From the NCBI GenBank assembly GCA_025463785.1, contig JAODBD010000009.1, positions 327,725-391,724 of the forward strand: DNA of 64,000 nucleotides. Reading direction: 5' to 3'. The notes under the pieces were generated by a model that saw only the letters and a list, made by a program, of their open reading frames with translations, had not been told where the DNA came from and did not search any database. This stretch comes from Glaciihabitans sp. Lineage in GTDB: Bacteria > Actinomycetota > Actinomycetes > Actinomycetales > Microbacteriaceae. Positions 1 to 8,630 of the stretch are shown in pieces (within the stretch, counting starts at the first letter, position 1; each line of letters starts with the position of its first letter). The position numbers and the translations under genes were made by a program.

Positions 1-2
1 GG

Positions 3-635
3 CATCAGCGGGTGCGGCAGCTCATCGCAGCCGGTGCTATCGGCGAATTACGCAGTTTCACCGGGGTTTTCGCAATCCCACCGCCTCCGCCCGGCGATAT
101 CCGATACCGGTCGGATCTGGGCGGCGGAGCCCTCCTCGACATCGCGGTCCAGCCGCTGCTGGCCGCATGGTTCTTCCTGGGATCCGACCTCGAGGTCCAT
201 GGCGCCCGGCTGCGCACGCATCCTGTACACGGCGTCGACACCGGCGGCGCGATCCTGCTCGCCACCCCCGGCGGCACGACTGCGCAGGTGGTGTTCGGCA
301 TGGAGCACTCCTACAAATCGGCCTACGAGCTCTGGGGGAGCGAGGGCCGCATCGTCGTCGACCGCGCGTACGCCCCGCCCCCGGACAGCAGGCAGGTAAT
401 CCGCCTGGAGCGCCCGCACGGGATCGAGGAATTGGTCCTGGAACCCGACGACCAGTGCCTCAACGCGGTGCGTGCGTTCTCCCGTGCCGTTCGCTCTCCC
501 ACCCGCGATCCGGTCGAAGAACGTGCCGTCGTCCTGGCCCGGTTACTGACCGATATCCGGGCAGCCGACCACTCCCCGCCACTCAGAAATCGGAGTAATC
601 CCCATGCTGATCACGCAACATACGGACAAACTTGA
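3..635 (+). CDS. Gfo/Idh/MocA-type oxidoreductase, C-terminal part (5' end outside window)
   Basis: The open frame enters from the left edge, so the N-terminal Rossmann domain is missing and about 210 residues remain. What is visible matches the second half of the Gfo/Idh/MocA family of NAD(P)-dependent sugar or cyclitol oxidoreductases: the GAIGELRS segment that follows the nucleotide-binding domain, then the glycine-rich DLGGGALLDI motif on the substrate-domain sheet. A Gln stands where many members have a His (DIAVQP instead of DIGVHP), as in some ketoreductase branches. The 3' end overlaps the next start by 32 bases, which implies one transcript with the following cluster genes. The substrate cannot be told; a role in sugar or polyketide tailoring is inferred from the neighbours. 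Confidence 0.8.
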   Translation, partial: HQRVRQLIAAGAIGELRSFTGVFAIPPPPPGDIRYRSDLGGGALLDIAVQPLLAAWFFLGSDLEVHGARLRTHPVHGVDTGGAILLATPGGTTAQVVFGMEHSYKSAYELWGSEGRIVVDRAYAPPPDSRQVIRLERPHGIEELVLEPDDQCLNAVRAFSRAVRSPTRDPVEERAVVLARLLTDIRAADHSPPLRNRSNPHADHATYGQT

Positions 636-1026
636 CCACGAGCACGTCCCGGAATTCGAGGGCGTCATTCCCGCCGACCGAGCCGGCCGTGTCACCTCAC
701 CGGCCGGTGAATTGGTGCGATTCGCCAACGCCGACACCTACCGTTTCGCCGCGTACTGGGACTGCCATCCCGGCGGGCCGTGCCGCGGAAACCATTACCA
801 CTGCGACAAAACCGAGGTCATGTACTTGATCTCCGGTGAGCTCCGGGCCGCCTACTACGACCTGGACACCCGGGAGCGGCTCGATCTGGTGCTGGTCGCC
901 GGTGACCTCGTCACCGTGCGCCCCCGTCTCGTGCACAGCTATGTGGCATTGCGCCCGAGCCAGGTAGTCGAGGTGGCTACCCACGAATATTCGCCGGGCG
1001 ATACCTACAAGCACGTCCTGCTGTGA
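604..1026 (+). CDS. Cupin-fold metal-binding protein
   Basis: This 140-residue protein has a single cupin barrel. The two cupin motifs supply a full metal-binding set: His64 and His66 in the RGNHYH segment, Glu71, and His111 near the end of motif 2. The RGNHYH...E..YLISG pattern resembles the cupin tails of capsule and deoxysugar enzymes (CapF-like) more than RmlC epimerases. The ATG at 604 has a GGAG ribosome site at 592-595 inside the preceding gene. The stop overlaps the region of the next gene, so it is likely translated in the same operon. It may isomerise or oxidise a pathway intermediate; the reaction is not known. Confidence 0.8.
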   Translation: MLITQHTDKLDHEHVPEFEGVIPADRAGRVTSPAGELVRFANADTYRFAAYWDCHPGGPCRGNHYHCDKTEVMYLISGELRAAYYDLDTRERLDLVLVAGDLVTVRPRLVHSYVALRPSQVVEVATHEYSPGDTYKHVLL

Positions 1027-1043
1027 AAACGAAAGGTACTCGG

Positions 1044-2003
1044 ATGGATGCGACACGGATCGGCCTGATGTTCTCGGGCCAGGGTTCTCAACGACCGGGG
1101 ATGGGGGCGCCGTGGCGAGATACCGAAGCCTGGGCCGAGCTCGAGGTGCTGCCGCGCAGCGTGCGCGATAACGTGGCGTACCTGTTGCTCGACGCCGACG
1201 AGGAAACGTTGCGGCGGACGGACAATGCGCAGCTCGCCACCGCCGGCCTGGAGCTCATCGTCCTGCGTGAGTTGAGAACAGCCACAACGCTATTGGACAG
1301 GGTTGTGGTCGCCGCCGGACACAGTCTCGGAGAGTATTCCGCCCTCGCCGCCGCGGGCATCTACAGCACCTGCGACACCGCCGAGCTCGTATCCAAACGA
1401 GGCGCCGCAATGCTGATGTCCACGAAGGCGAATCCCGGAACGATGCTCGTCCTGGTCGGTGTCGACCTGGCTACGGTCGAGGAGCTGACGGCGGGCTTGC
1501 GGGCTACCGGGCACGATGTGTGGCTGGCCAACCTCAACGCTCCCGGACAGGTGGTCGTGTCCGGTTCGATCGATGGGGTGGCCGCGCTGGAGGTCCGGGC
1601 CGCCGCCGCGGAAATCAAGACCATCCGCATCAAGGTGGGCGGCGCCTTTCACACGCCGTTGATGGCGAGCGCCGCCGGGGTCCTGGCCACCGCGCTCGAG
1701 GAGACCCCGCGTAGCGAGGGCGATTTCCCGGTCATAGCGAACCTCGACGCGCGCCCGCACACCGGTGCCGAGGACTGGGTCGACATCTTGCGACGTCAGA
1801 TGGTTTCTCCGGTCCGGTGGGAGGAGAGCCTGCGGGTGATGGCCTATGAGTACGCATGCGACCTGCTGGTGGAGATCGGCCCCGGCAAGACGTTGTCCGG
1901 GATGGCCCGGCGGATCGATACGAGCCTTCCGTGCCTGTCGTTGTCCAAACCGTCCGATATCGCCCAACTCGTCGACGACCTGGACGTGACGCTCGCGTCG
2001 TAG
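1044..2003 (+). CDS. Malonyl-CoA:ACP acyltransferase (FabD / trans-AT type)
   Basis: This 319-residue discrete acyltransferase loads an extender unit from CoA onto an acyl carrier protein. It shows the FabD signature: GQGSQ at residues 12-16, nucleophile Ser94 in GHSLGEYSAL, the KRG arginine that reads the extender carboxylate, and catalytic His203 in GAFH. GAFH at this site fits malonyl rather than methylmalonyl specificity. A GTG at 1023 would overlap the upstream stop, but the ATG at 1044 is better placed behind GAAAGG at 1031-1036. Since it lies among tailoring genes rather than fatty-acid genes, it probably serves a polyketide or hybrid assembly line as a trans-acting AT; a proofreading acyl hydrolase cannot be excluded. 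Confidence 0.88.
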   Translation: MDATRIGLMFSGQGSQRPGMGAPWRDTEAWAELEVLPRSVRDNVAYLLLDADEETLRRTDNAQLATAGLELIVLRELRTATTLLDRVVVAAGHSLGEYSALAAAGIYSTCDTAELVSKRGAAMLMSTKANPGTMLVLVGVDLATVEELTAGLRATGHDVWLANLNAPGQVVVSGSIDGVAALEVRAAAAEIKTIRIKVGGAFHTPLMASAAGVLATALEETPRSEGDFPVIANLDARPHTGAEDWVDILRRQMVSPVRWEESLRVMAYEYACDLLVEIGPGKTLSGMARRIDTSLPCLSLSKPSDIAQLVDDLDVTLAS

Positions 2004-2095
2004 TTCTCGAGTGTGGTCCTCGAGTGATCCTCGACTGCTTCCCCGGAGCCGAAGGTCATGGTGGAGGCCTCGAGCAGCCAAGGGAGGCCGATGTC

Positions 2096-2419
2096 ATGGC
2101 GGTAGTCACTTACAGATCTTCGGACGGGACCACGACGGTCGTCGATGTCCCAGACGGCCACTCCGTAATGCGCGGAGCGCTGGTCAATGGGGTCGAGGGG
2201 ATTGTCGGCGAGTGTGGCGGCGGGGCAATGTGCGCCACCTGCCATGTCTATGTCGAGGAGAACAGCGCGGTTCCCTTGCCACCCGTCTCCGAAATCGAGG
2301 ACGAGCTGCTCTATACGACGGTGTGCCCACGGCGTGCCTCGAGCCGGCTCAGCTGTCAGCTGACCGCCTGCGCGGCGATCGACGGACTGATCGTCGACGT
2401 ACCGGAGCGGCAGCTGTGA
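2096..2419 (+). CDS. [2Fe-2S] ferredoxin, adrenodoxin/putidaredoxin type
   Basis: This 107-residue electron carrier has the Cys pattern of vertebrate-type 2Fe-2S ferredoxins: Cys40, Cys46 and Cys49 in CGGGAMCATC, followed by Cys87 in the SRLSCQ segment. The HVYV stretch after the third Cys and the acidic EIEDELL helix, which docks cytochrome P450 and reductase in this family, are also present. The start is set at 2096 because AGGGAGG lies at 2081-2087; longer frames upstream run into the acyltransferase gene. Such ferredoxins feed electrons to P450 hydroxylases. No P450 lies in the window, so the partner is presumably further left in the cluster. Confidence 0.93.
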   Translation: MAVVTYRSSDGTTTVVDVPDGHSVMRGALVNGVEGIVGECGGGAMCATCHVYVEENSAVPLPPVSEIEDELLYTTVCPRRASSRLSCQLTACAAIDGLIVDVPERQL

Positions 2420-2508
2420 GCCGCGGCGCTCCAGCAGCACTCCAGAGCCCGGGAGGACCGTGACGTGGAGCACGACGGTCCGGAGACAAGACAGGGAAGG
2501 CAGGAACC

Positions 2509-3942
2509 GTGCAATCGAGCCTGGACATCGAATGGGTACCGGCAGTACCGGACGGGCGTCTGGAATACGCGACGCTCGAGGTCCCGGTGGACTACTCGGA
2601 CCCCGACGGTGAGCGCATGGTCATCGCGATCAGTCGCTTGCGCGCCACCGACCCCGCGCGCCGGCGCGGCATCCTCCTGGGCGTGACCGGAGGCCCCGGT
2701 GGCGATGGCGGCCACGGCCGCGCACTGCCGGCCGGCTGGGCTGATACGCCCCTGAACGAGGTCTACGACCTCATCGGCTTCGACCCGCGCGGCACCGGTG
2801 CGTCGACCCCCCTCTACATCGAGGTCACACCGACCACCGCGCCCTTCGACTCGCGGCCACCGGATGAGGCGTTCGAAGCGATGGCCGGCGATATGCGCGA
2901 ACGAGAGCAGGGTTGCCGCCGAGCGGGTGGTTCGCTGCGTCCGCACATCAATACCCGCAACACCGCACGTGACATGGACGTCATCCGGGCGGTGCTGGGC
3001 GAGGAACAGCTGAACTTCCTGGGCTACGCCTACGGCAGTTATGTCGGCGTCGTCTACGGGACCATGTTTCCGCAGCGTCTGGACCGGAATGTCCTGGATT
3101 CCTGTGTCCACCCGGGTTGGACCTGGCGTGAGCAATTCGTGGCGCAGGCCGCCGCCATCCGGTCCAATGTCGATCGATGGGCTGATTGGGTGGGTGACCG
3201 CAACGGCCACTTCGGCCTCGGGGTATCAGGCTCTCAGGTCGTGGGCGCGGTGGAGACCGTCGCAGCGAATCTCGCCGCACTGCCGCACGGCGTGCACGCC
3301 CGCACCGCCTTCGACGGCATCGTCGGCGCATTGTCGGTCGACCGCGAGGCGTGGGAGAAGCTGGGCAACCTGGTATCCGGTCTGCTCGCGTCTACTGCGG
3401 AGGGTGATGCCACCCGAACCGCCTCGCTGCTGGCCGAACACGGCACCGGCGGCTGGGCCGCCAGGCCCAGCGAGCAGATGCGCCAAAGTGTGCTGGAGGC
3501 AGTCACTTTGGAAACCGAATGGCCGACCTCCCTGGAGACCTACTACAGCGATATGCGCGAATGCCGTGCCCACTACCCCTACGCCCACGGCGTGCTCCGG
3601 GCCGCGCCCTGGGTCGGCGCGTTCCGCACCTTCGAGTCGCCGGAACCGCCGACCGTCCTCACCCGGGAGTACCCGGTCGGATTGGTTGTGCAGGCCGACA
3701 ACGATCCGATGGACCCCCATGAGGGTGGCGCCGCCATGGCCGATCTTCTCGGCCACCACCTCATCACCGTGACCGATTCCGGCGAGCACGAGATCTATCG
3801 GCTCAGCGGTGACAATCCGCAGCTGGAGAAATACGTCGAGGACTACCTCATCGGCGGAGTGCTGCCGCCCGCGCTCCGCACCACTGTCAGCAGTACCCGC
3901 ACAGCCCCGCCGGTCCCTGCGACGCCGGGCGAAAACCCCTGA
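2509..3942 (+). CDS. TAP-like alpha/beta-hydrolase fold protein lacking the nucleophile serine
   Basis: This 477-residue protein belongs to the tripeptidyl-aminopeptidase-like alpha/beta hydrolases. The oxyanion segment TGGPGG, the YDLIGFDPRGTGAS strand and the C-terminal TAP domain are all present. However, the nucleophile elbow that is normally G-x-S-Y-G reads G-Y-A-Y-G, so the serine is replaced by Ala174 (codon GCC at 3028-3030). The other triad members remain: Asp399 in the NDPMDP loop and His427 in GEHEIY. No secretion signal is seen, unlike many TAP exopeptidases. In a biosynthetic setting such a fold could act as a cyclase, lyase or binding protein rather than a peptidase; that is inference. 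GTG start at 2509 behind GGGAAGG. Confidence 0.85.
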   Translation: MQSSLDIEWVPAVPDGRLEYATLEVPVDYSDPDGERMVIAISRLRATDPARRRGILLGVTGGPGGDGGHGRALPAGWADTPLNEVYDLIGFDPRGTGASTPLYIEVTPTTAPFDSRPPDEAFEAMAGDMREREQGCRRAGGSLRPHINTRNTARDMDVIRAVLGEEQLNFLGYAYGSYVGVVYGTMFPQRLDRNVLDSCVHPGWTWREQFVAQAAAIRSNVDRWADWVGDRNGHFGLGVSGSQVVGAVETVAANLAALPHGVHARTAFDGIVGALSVDREAWEKLGNLVSGLLASTAEGDATRTASLLAEHGTGGWAARPSEQMRQSVLEAVTLETEWPTSLETYYSDMRECRAHYPYAHGVLRAAPWVGAFRTFESPEPPTVLTREYPVGLVVQADNDPMDPHEGGAAMADLLGHHLITVTDSGEHEIYRLSGDNPQLEKYVEDYLIGGVLPPALRTTVSSTRTAPPVPATPGENP

Positions 3943-3981
3943 TGGTCAACAAAATACACAGCACAGAATGGAGAGACTGAC

Positions 3982-5478
3982 ATGGAAATAGCAACCGAGA
4001 CCAAGAAGGACCATCGGTGGCTCGGCCTATTCGCCTTGCTCGCCGCGATCGTCATGAACCTGCTCGATTCGACGATTATCAATGTCGCCCTCCCCGCCAT
4101 CCAGGCCGATCTGGGCGGCTCGTACTCGAGCCTGCAATGGACCGCCGCGGCGTACACGCTGGCACTTGCGGTCGGTCTGCTCACCGGTGGACGACTCGGT
4201 GACATGTTCGGGCGTCGCACGATCTGGATGATCGGAGTCATCGGATTCGTATTGGCCTCGGTGGCCTGCGCGGTTGCCTGGTCGCCGGATGCGCTGATCG
4301 CTGCCCGGGTCGTTCAGGGGCTGCTCGGCGCGGCCATGATTCCCCAGGCCTTCGGGCTGATCAGGGATCTGTTCCCACCGCAGGAGATCGGCAAGGCGTT
4401 CGGCGCGCTCGGTCCGGTCATCGGCCTGTCGACCATTGCCGGTCCGGTCGTGGCCGGCACGCTGGTCGACGCGAACATCTTCGGCACCGGCTGGCGGATG
4501 GTGTTCCTGATCAACCTGCCGCTGGGTCTGTTCGCGCTGTTGGCCGGCCGGGTCGCCTTGCCGTTGTCCAAGGGAACCCGAGGGCTGAAACTGGATCTGA
4601 CAGGTGTCGCGCTGGCCGGCGCCGGAATGCTCCTGCTGGTGTACCCGCTGGTGCAGGGCCGTGAACAAGGCTGGCCGGCCTGGATGTTCCTGCTTCTCGC
4701 TGCCGCGGTGCCGGTGCTGGCAGCATTCGCCATCCACCAGCTGCGCCGCAAGGAGTCCGGTGCTACTCCGTTGGTGGACTTGGGAATCCTGAAGCGCCGG
4801 TCCTACACCTCGGGCGTTGCCTTCGTGATCGTGTTCTTCGGGGCGATCGTGGGATTCGCACTGTCGATGGCACTGTTCTTGCAGCTCGGCCTGCACAACT
4901 CGCCGCTTCGGGCGAGCTTGATGATGTTCGCTTGGGCGCTCGGAGCATTCTTCGCCTCGGGATTCGCTGCGAGCACCATGGCCAAGCTGGGTCGTCAGCT
5001 GTTGATCATCGGCCTGGTCGTCATGACGATCGGACTGGTCGGTACCTACTTCACCTTCACCTCGTCCACCGCCCCGTCCTGGTGGCAGCTCGCACTGCCG
5101 CTGTTCGCCTTCGGCTTCGGCATGGGAATGATCTTCATGCCGTTGTTCGACATCATCGTCGCGGAGGTCAAGGACGACGAGGTCGGTTCGGCCTCAGGTC
5201 TGCTGGAATCATTGCAGCAGTTGGGTTCCAGCCTCGGAGTCGCGGTTCTCGGCACGGTCTTCTTCAATGCGATCGCGTCCGCCCCGACTCTGGACAACTT
5301 CATGCATGCCGGCCGGCTCGTCACGCTGATCACGATCGGTCTCGCAGCGCTGGCCTTCGTCCTGGCCATGTTCCTGCCGCGGCAGGTGCGTCAGTCCAAC
5401 TACGGCCCGCCCGCTGAGGAAGGCGCTACAGAGGGGCTCGTTACCGGCGAACCCAGCGTAGCGCCGACCTTGGCGTGA
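3982..5478 (+). CDS. MFS drug exporter, DHA2 (14-TM, EmrB/QacA) family
   Basis: This 498-residue polytopic membrane protein has about 14 transmembrane segments. It shows the DHA2 signatures: LDSTIINVALP in TM1 (motif D1), GGRLGDMFGRR between TM2 and TM3 (motif A) and GPVVAGTL in TM5 (motif C, typical of antiporters). Proteins of this family export drugs in exchange for protons. It is the last gene of the left-hand cluster, 39 bases after the hydrolase and followed by a strong hairpin at 5591-5630. It probably exports or gives self-resistance to the cluster product. A convergent TetR gene lies beyond the hairpin and could regulate it, though no operator was identified. Confidence 0.92.
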   Translation: MEIATETKKDHRWLGLFALLAAIVMNLLDSTIINVALPAIQADLGGSYSSLQWTAAAYTLALAVGLLTGGRLGDMFGRRTIWMIGVIGFVLASVACAVAWSPDALIAARVVQGLLGAAMIPQAFGLIRDLFPPQEIGKAFGALGPVIGLSTIAGPVVAGTLVDANIFGTGWRMVFLINLPLGLFALLAGRVALPLSKGTRGLKLDLTGVALAGAGMLLLVYPLVQGREQGWPAWMFLLLAAAVPVLAAFAIHQLRRKESGATPLVDLGILKRRSYTSGVAFVIVFFGAIVGFALSMALFLQLGLHNSPLRASLMMFAWALGAFFASGFAASTMAKLGRQLLIIGLVVMTIGLVGTYFTFTSSTAPSWWQLALPLFAFGFGMGMIFMPLFDIIVAEVKDDEVGSASGLLESLQQLGSSLGVAVLGTVFFNAIASAPTLDNFMHAGRLVTLITIGLAALAFVLAMFLPRQVRQSNYGPPAEEGATEGLVTGEPSVAPTLA

Positions 5479-5515
5479 AGCCGGCCCTCCGACCACCGAA
5501 TTGCACTTCGCGCCT

Positions 5516-5573
5516 GAGGATGCCGATGACGCCGTCCTGGTGCCGAGGATGCCGATGACGCCATCCTGGTGAA
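5516..5573 (+). repeat. 29-bp tandem duplication
   Basis: Two adjacent 29-base copies (5516-5544 and 5545-5573) each begin GAGGATGCCGATGACGCC. They differ at the base after that motif and in the last two bases. The pair lies in the 3' untranslated region between the exporter stop and the terminator hairpin. No coding or structural role is evident; it looks like a recent slippage duplication. Confidence 0.8.
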
Positions 5574-5590
5574 TGGCGTTGTGCAGGTGA

Positions 5591-5630
5591 CGGAAACGCC
5601 CTGACCGCAGCAGCGGGCAGGGCGTTTCCG
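5591..5630 (+). terminator. Intrinsic terminator between exporter and TetR gene
   Basis: A perfect 13-base inverted repeat (CGGAAACGCCCTG at 5591-5603 and its complement at 5618-5630) encloses a 14-base loop. It lies between two convergent genes and should end transcription from both sides. No long T-run follows, which is common for actinobacterial terminators. Confidence 0.75.
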
Positions 5631-5652
5631 GTCGATGACCAGCCTCCCCGAT

Positions 5653-6279
5653 CTAGATAGACACCCAACGCGATTCGAGCTCGATGAACGTCGGGGGCGA
5701 CCCCGGCAATTCCGTGGTGTTGCTCGCGCGCAGCGAATCGAGGAACAGCACCAGGTATCTGCGCCGGAGCTCCACAATGCGCAGCTCACCGCCGACCCGG
5801 ATCGCAGCGAGTTGCTCGAAGATGCACGCCAGGTCGGCGGCTGTGATCCCGGGCCGTAGCACCGCCCGAAAACGTTCCACCAGAGCCTTATTGAGCTCAT
5901 TGCATCGTCTGGCCTCGGCGAACAGTTCGTTGGTCGGCCCGAACGTGCCCGCGAGCGCGACCGTCATCGAATGCGTATCCGCTTCCACAACCCGCTGCAT
6001 GAAGGTCGCGAATACCGGCCACTGATCGGAGTCGTCGGCCAGCGCCGCGTCGACACACGCGATGTAGGTACTCATACCGTCGCCGCAGATCTTGCGCAGC
6101 AGAGCGTCTTTGCTCGGATACCTCCGGTAGAGCGCGCCCATGCTGACCCCGGCACGTTCGGCAACGGCCGAGATCGGAGCAGAGGGGTCCGCGACGAACA
6201 CCGAGCGCGCGGCCCGCAGAATCGCCTCGTCGTTCAGAGCTACTTGGGCCCGTCGCCCACTCATCGGTATCGTCCCCAT
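5653..6279 (-). CDS. TetR-family transcriptional regulator
   Basis: This 208-residue protein has an N-terminal TetR helix-turn-helix (about residues 30-60, SAVAERAGVSMGALYRRYPSKDALL). A variable helical ligand domain follows. The start may be the second methionine (6264, MSGRRAQ) rather than 6279, because the conserved domain begins only after it. It converges with the exporter gene and is the simplest candidate for its control. The effector is unknown. It ends 22 bases beyond the shared terminator. Confidence 0.88.
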   Translation of the reverse strand: MGTIPMSGRRAQVALNDEAILRAARSVFVADPSAPISAVAERAGVSMGALYRRYPSKDALLRKICGDGMSTYIACVDAALADDSDQWPVFATFMQRVVEADTHSMTVALAGTFGPTNELFAEARRCNELNKALVERFRAVLRPGITAADLACIFEQLAAIRVGGELRIVELRRRYLVLFLDSLRASNTTELPGSPPTFIELESRWVSI

Positions 6280-6395
6280 GAGTTATCCCTATCGATCCCG
6301 CCTGGAGTATTACTGGAGGATCGGTTCCGAGACGCGGTTCGATCAATGTGGCCGGCGAACTGGGCCGGGCGCAGAAATGTGCGGGATCTGGTCTC

Positions 6396-6998
6396 TCAGG
6401 CGATGCCGCTCTTGAGGCTTCGTAGCCCGAGGTCGACGAGACGGGAGAGTTCCTGGACATCGAGATCGCCTCTGGCGAACCAGGTTTCGGTGGCGGTGAA
6501 CATTACTGCGGCGACACACTGGGCGGTGATGGAGATCTGGTAGGCCTCATCGGAGGCTGGGGCGGCGCCGGTTCGGTCGAGGAGGAACTGGGCTATCTCG
6601 CGGGAGAACTCGGCCTGCACGGTTTTGATGTGCGCTTGAACGAGTTCCTGCTCCAGCTGGTTGCTGCGCAGTACGGCGATCTGATGCAGTGCGGCGTCGT
6701 AGGGGAACGATTCGACGGCGATGCGGACCGAGGTCGTGACCGGTTCGCCGGGCGGGCGCAGGAACAGTGCCTGGCGGAACCAGCCCAGCCGGGCATCGTA
6801 ATCGGCGAACAGCACGTGCTGCTTGGACGGAAAGTGACGGTAGAACGTTCGTTCTGTCACGCCCGCGTCGGCAGCGATCTCGGCGATCGACGTGGCTTCC
6901 ACACCGTGCTCGAGGAAGCGGGCCAGCGCGGCATGCTGCAGCGTGGAGCGGGTGCGCTCGGCTTTGGAGGGTGACGGCGCAGCGGGCATAGACCGCAT
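6396..6998 (-). CDS. TetR-family regulator, likely repressor of the FAD enzyme / DUF2834 promoter
   Basis: This 200-residue TetR protein has a clear N-terminal helix-turn-helix at about residues 36-64 (SIAEIAADAGVTERTFYRHFPSKQH). The C-terminal half is helical and has no recognisable ligand signature. The gene begins 9 bases after the FAD-dependent oxidoreductase stop on the same strand, so the two are probably cotranscribed. TetR repressors commonly control their own operon and the divergent gene. The intergenic region above this operon (8571-8667) carries two identical-arm palindromes at 8601-8614 and 8631-8644, which are the best candidate operators. Site assignment is inference. Confidence 0.9.
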   Translation of the reverse strand: MRSMPAAPSPSKAERTRSTLQHAALARFLEHGVEATSIAEIAADAGVTERTFYRHFPSKQHVLFADYDARLGWFRQALFLRPPGEPVTTSVRIAVESFPYDAALHQIAVLRSNQLEQELVQAHIKTVQAEFSREIAQFLLDRTGAAPASDEAYQISITAQCVAAVMFTATETWFARGDLDVQELSRLVDLGLRSLKSGIA

Positions 6999-7007
6999 TC
7001 TAGGGTC

Positions 7008-8570
7008 CTACTTCTCCTCATCCAGTGCACGGTGTGCGGCGTTGTAACCGGGAATGAACGACACCGACGGGCCGCCGTGGCATCCGGCGCTGCCGAGGTA
7101 GAGCCCGGCGACGGGCAGGGGCAGGTCCAGGAAACCGGTCGGGCCGGGACGGTTGGGACCCATGTTTTCGGGGTGGACCAGGCCGTGGCAGTAGTCGCCG
7201 CCCGGAGCTCCGAACATTCGATCCATGTGGCGCGGAGTGAAGACGATCTGCCGTGCGATCACATCGCTGAAATTGGGTGCGATGGTGCAGATTCGGGCTA
7301 TTACCTGTCGGGCCATATCGGCCTTGAGTCTGCCGTAGTCCTCCTTCCTGCCCTCGACGGGGAACCAGAGTGCGAATGCGGATGCGGCGTGCTTACCTGC
7401 GGGTGCGACCTGCGGATCGTGAACCGAAGGCAGTTGCAGGACCACGGCCGGCTCCTGGGGCACAATGCCCCGCCGGCAATCCTCCCATTGCTGTTGCAGC
7501 TCTTCGGGAGTGCTGTAGATACCGATCGCCGACTGCATGGCCGGGTCGTCGAGCACCTTGTACGCGTCGGCGAACTCCGGGATGCCGTCGAGCGCGAAAT
7601 GCAGTTGCAGGTAGCTGCCCCGGTGATCGGTGCGAGCGAATCGGGACTGCGTGTCCGCGGGTACCACCGCAGGATCCAGGAGCTGTCCGACAGTGAGATC
7701 CGGAGCGACACAGGACACTACGATCGGAGCGGTGACCTCGCCGCCATCGCCGGTGCGCACACCGGTGACCCGCTTTCCGTCGGTGAGTATCCGCGTCACC
7801 GGGGTGCGTAACCTGACCTGGCCGCCGGCGGCCTCGAACCGCTCTCGCAGATGCGTTGTCAACGCGCCGATTCCGCCGCGGATCTTGCGCATCAGGGTGC
7901 CGTCACCCTCGGGCGTGGCCAGACCGAATGCCAATGCCATTGCGGTGCCAGGCGTTTCGGGACCGCGATAGGTCATGTTCAGTCCGAGGAAGGACATCAT
8001 TCCGCGCAGCGCGCCGGTCCTGTCGCTGTGGGGCACATACCGGTCGAGCACCTCCGACAAGGACCCGAACAGCATGTCGGAAATCGCTGCCCGTTCGAAT
8101 TCATTTGTCGCGCAGGCGAACATCTCATCGATCGTCTTCGGTTCCCGCCGTATCTCGAAGCGGCCGAGTGCCCGGGCAGGAGCTTGCGCCCACATCATCA
8201 GCCCGGCGAGCCCGGTCAGGACCTCCGTGCCGTGTACGCCGCTCACATGCTCGAGCAACTTCATCGGATCCGTGTAGTAGATGAACGGCGGGTCGCCGCG
8301 GCCGAGCGTCGACACCGACATGACCTCGAGCGGCACCGCGGGCACCGCATCGAGCTCCAATTCGGCGCTGAGCTGCGCGGATGTGGGGAATTGTTCGGAT
8401 CCGGCGATCTCGAATCGATACCCGTCGATCAGCTCGACGGTGGAGGCCATCCCGCCCGAATAGTGATTGGACTCGAGGCACACCGTCCGCAGGCCGGCGT
8501 GCTGCAGTATCGCCGCGGCCGCCAATCCGTTGTGCCCGGCCCCGATCACGATCGCGTCATAGTCCGACAT
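7008..8570 (-). CDS. FAD-dependent phytoene-desaturase-like oxidoreductase
   Basis: This 520-residue flavoprotein is of the phytoene desaturase / CrtI-like amine-oxidase superfamily. The dinucleotide-binding motif GAGHNG is at residues 10-15, followed by LESNHYSGG, the FAD ribose-binding acidic position. The C-terminal GLYLGSAGCHGGPSVSFIPGYNAA segment closes the FAD site as in other members. The frame is open to 8636, but the ATG at 8568-8570 fits the family N-terminus, and the longer version would run through the operator region. No other carotenoid genes are nearby, so the substrate is unknown; many actinobacterial members act on lipids or have no assigned reaction. Cotranscribed with a TetR gene. 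Confidence 0.88.
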   Translation of the reverse strand: MSDYDAIVIGAGHNGLAAAAILQHAGLRTVCLESNHYSGGMASTVELIDGYRFEIAGSEQFPTSAQLSAELELDAVPAVPLEVMSVSTLGRGDPPFIYYTDPMKLLEHVSGVHGTEVLTGLAGLMMWAQAPARALGRFEIRREPKTIDEMFACATNEFERAAISDMLFGSLSEVLDRYVPHSDRTGALRGMMSFLGLNMTYRGPETPGTAMALAFGLATPEGDGTLMRKIRGGIGALTTHLRERFEAAGGQVRLRTPVTRILTDGKRVTGVRTGDGGEVTAPIVVSCVAPDLTVGQLLDPAVVPADTQSRFARTDHRGSYLQLHFALDGIPEFADAYKVLDDPAMQSAIGIYSTPEELQQQWEDCRRGIVPQEPAVVLQLPSVHDPQVAPAGKHAASAFALWFPVEGRKEDYGRLKADMARQVIARICTIAPNFSDVIARQIVFTPRHMDRMFGAPGGDYCHGLVHPENMGPNRPGPTGFLDLPLPVAGLYLGSAGCHGGPSVSFIPGYNAAHRALDEEK

Positions 8571-8600
8571 AAGCCGAACGCTCCCACTCGCCCATGAAAA

Positions 8601-8614
8601 TGTCAACGGTGACA
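8601..8614. promoter_or_regulatory. Candidate TetR operator 1 (TGTCA-N4-TGACA)
   Basis: The sequence TGTCAACGGTGACA is a perfect 5+5 inverted repeat with a 4-base spacer. It lies 31 bases upstream of the FAD enzyme start. A second site with the same arms is centred exactly 30 bases away, so both face nearly the same side of the helix. Assignment to the TetR at 6396-6998 is inferred from gene context. Confidence 0.6.
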
Positions 8615-8630
8615 AAATATGTGCCAAATC

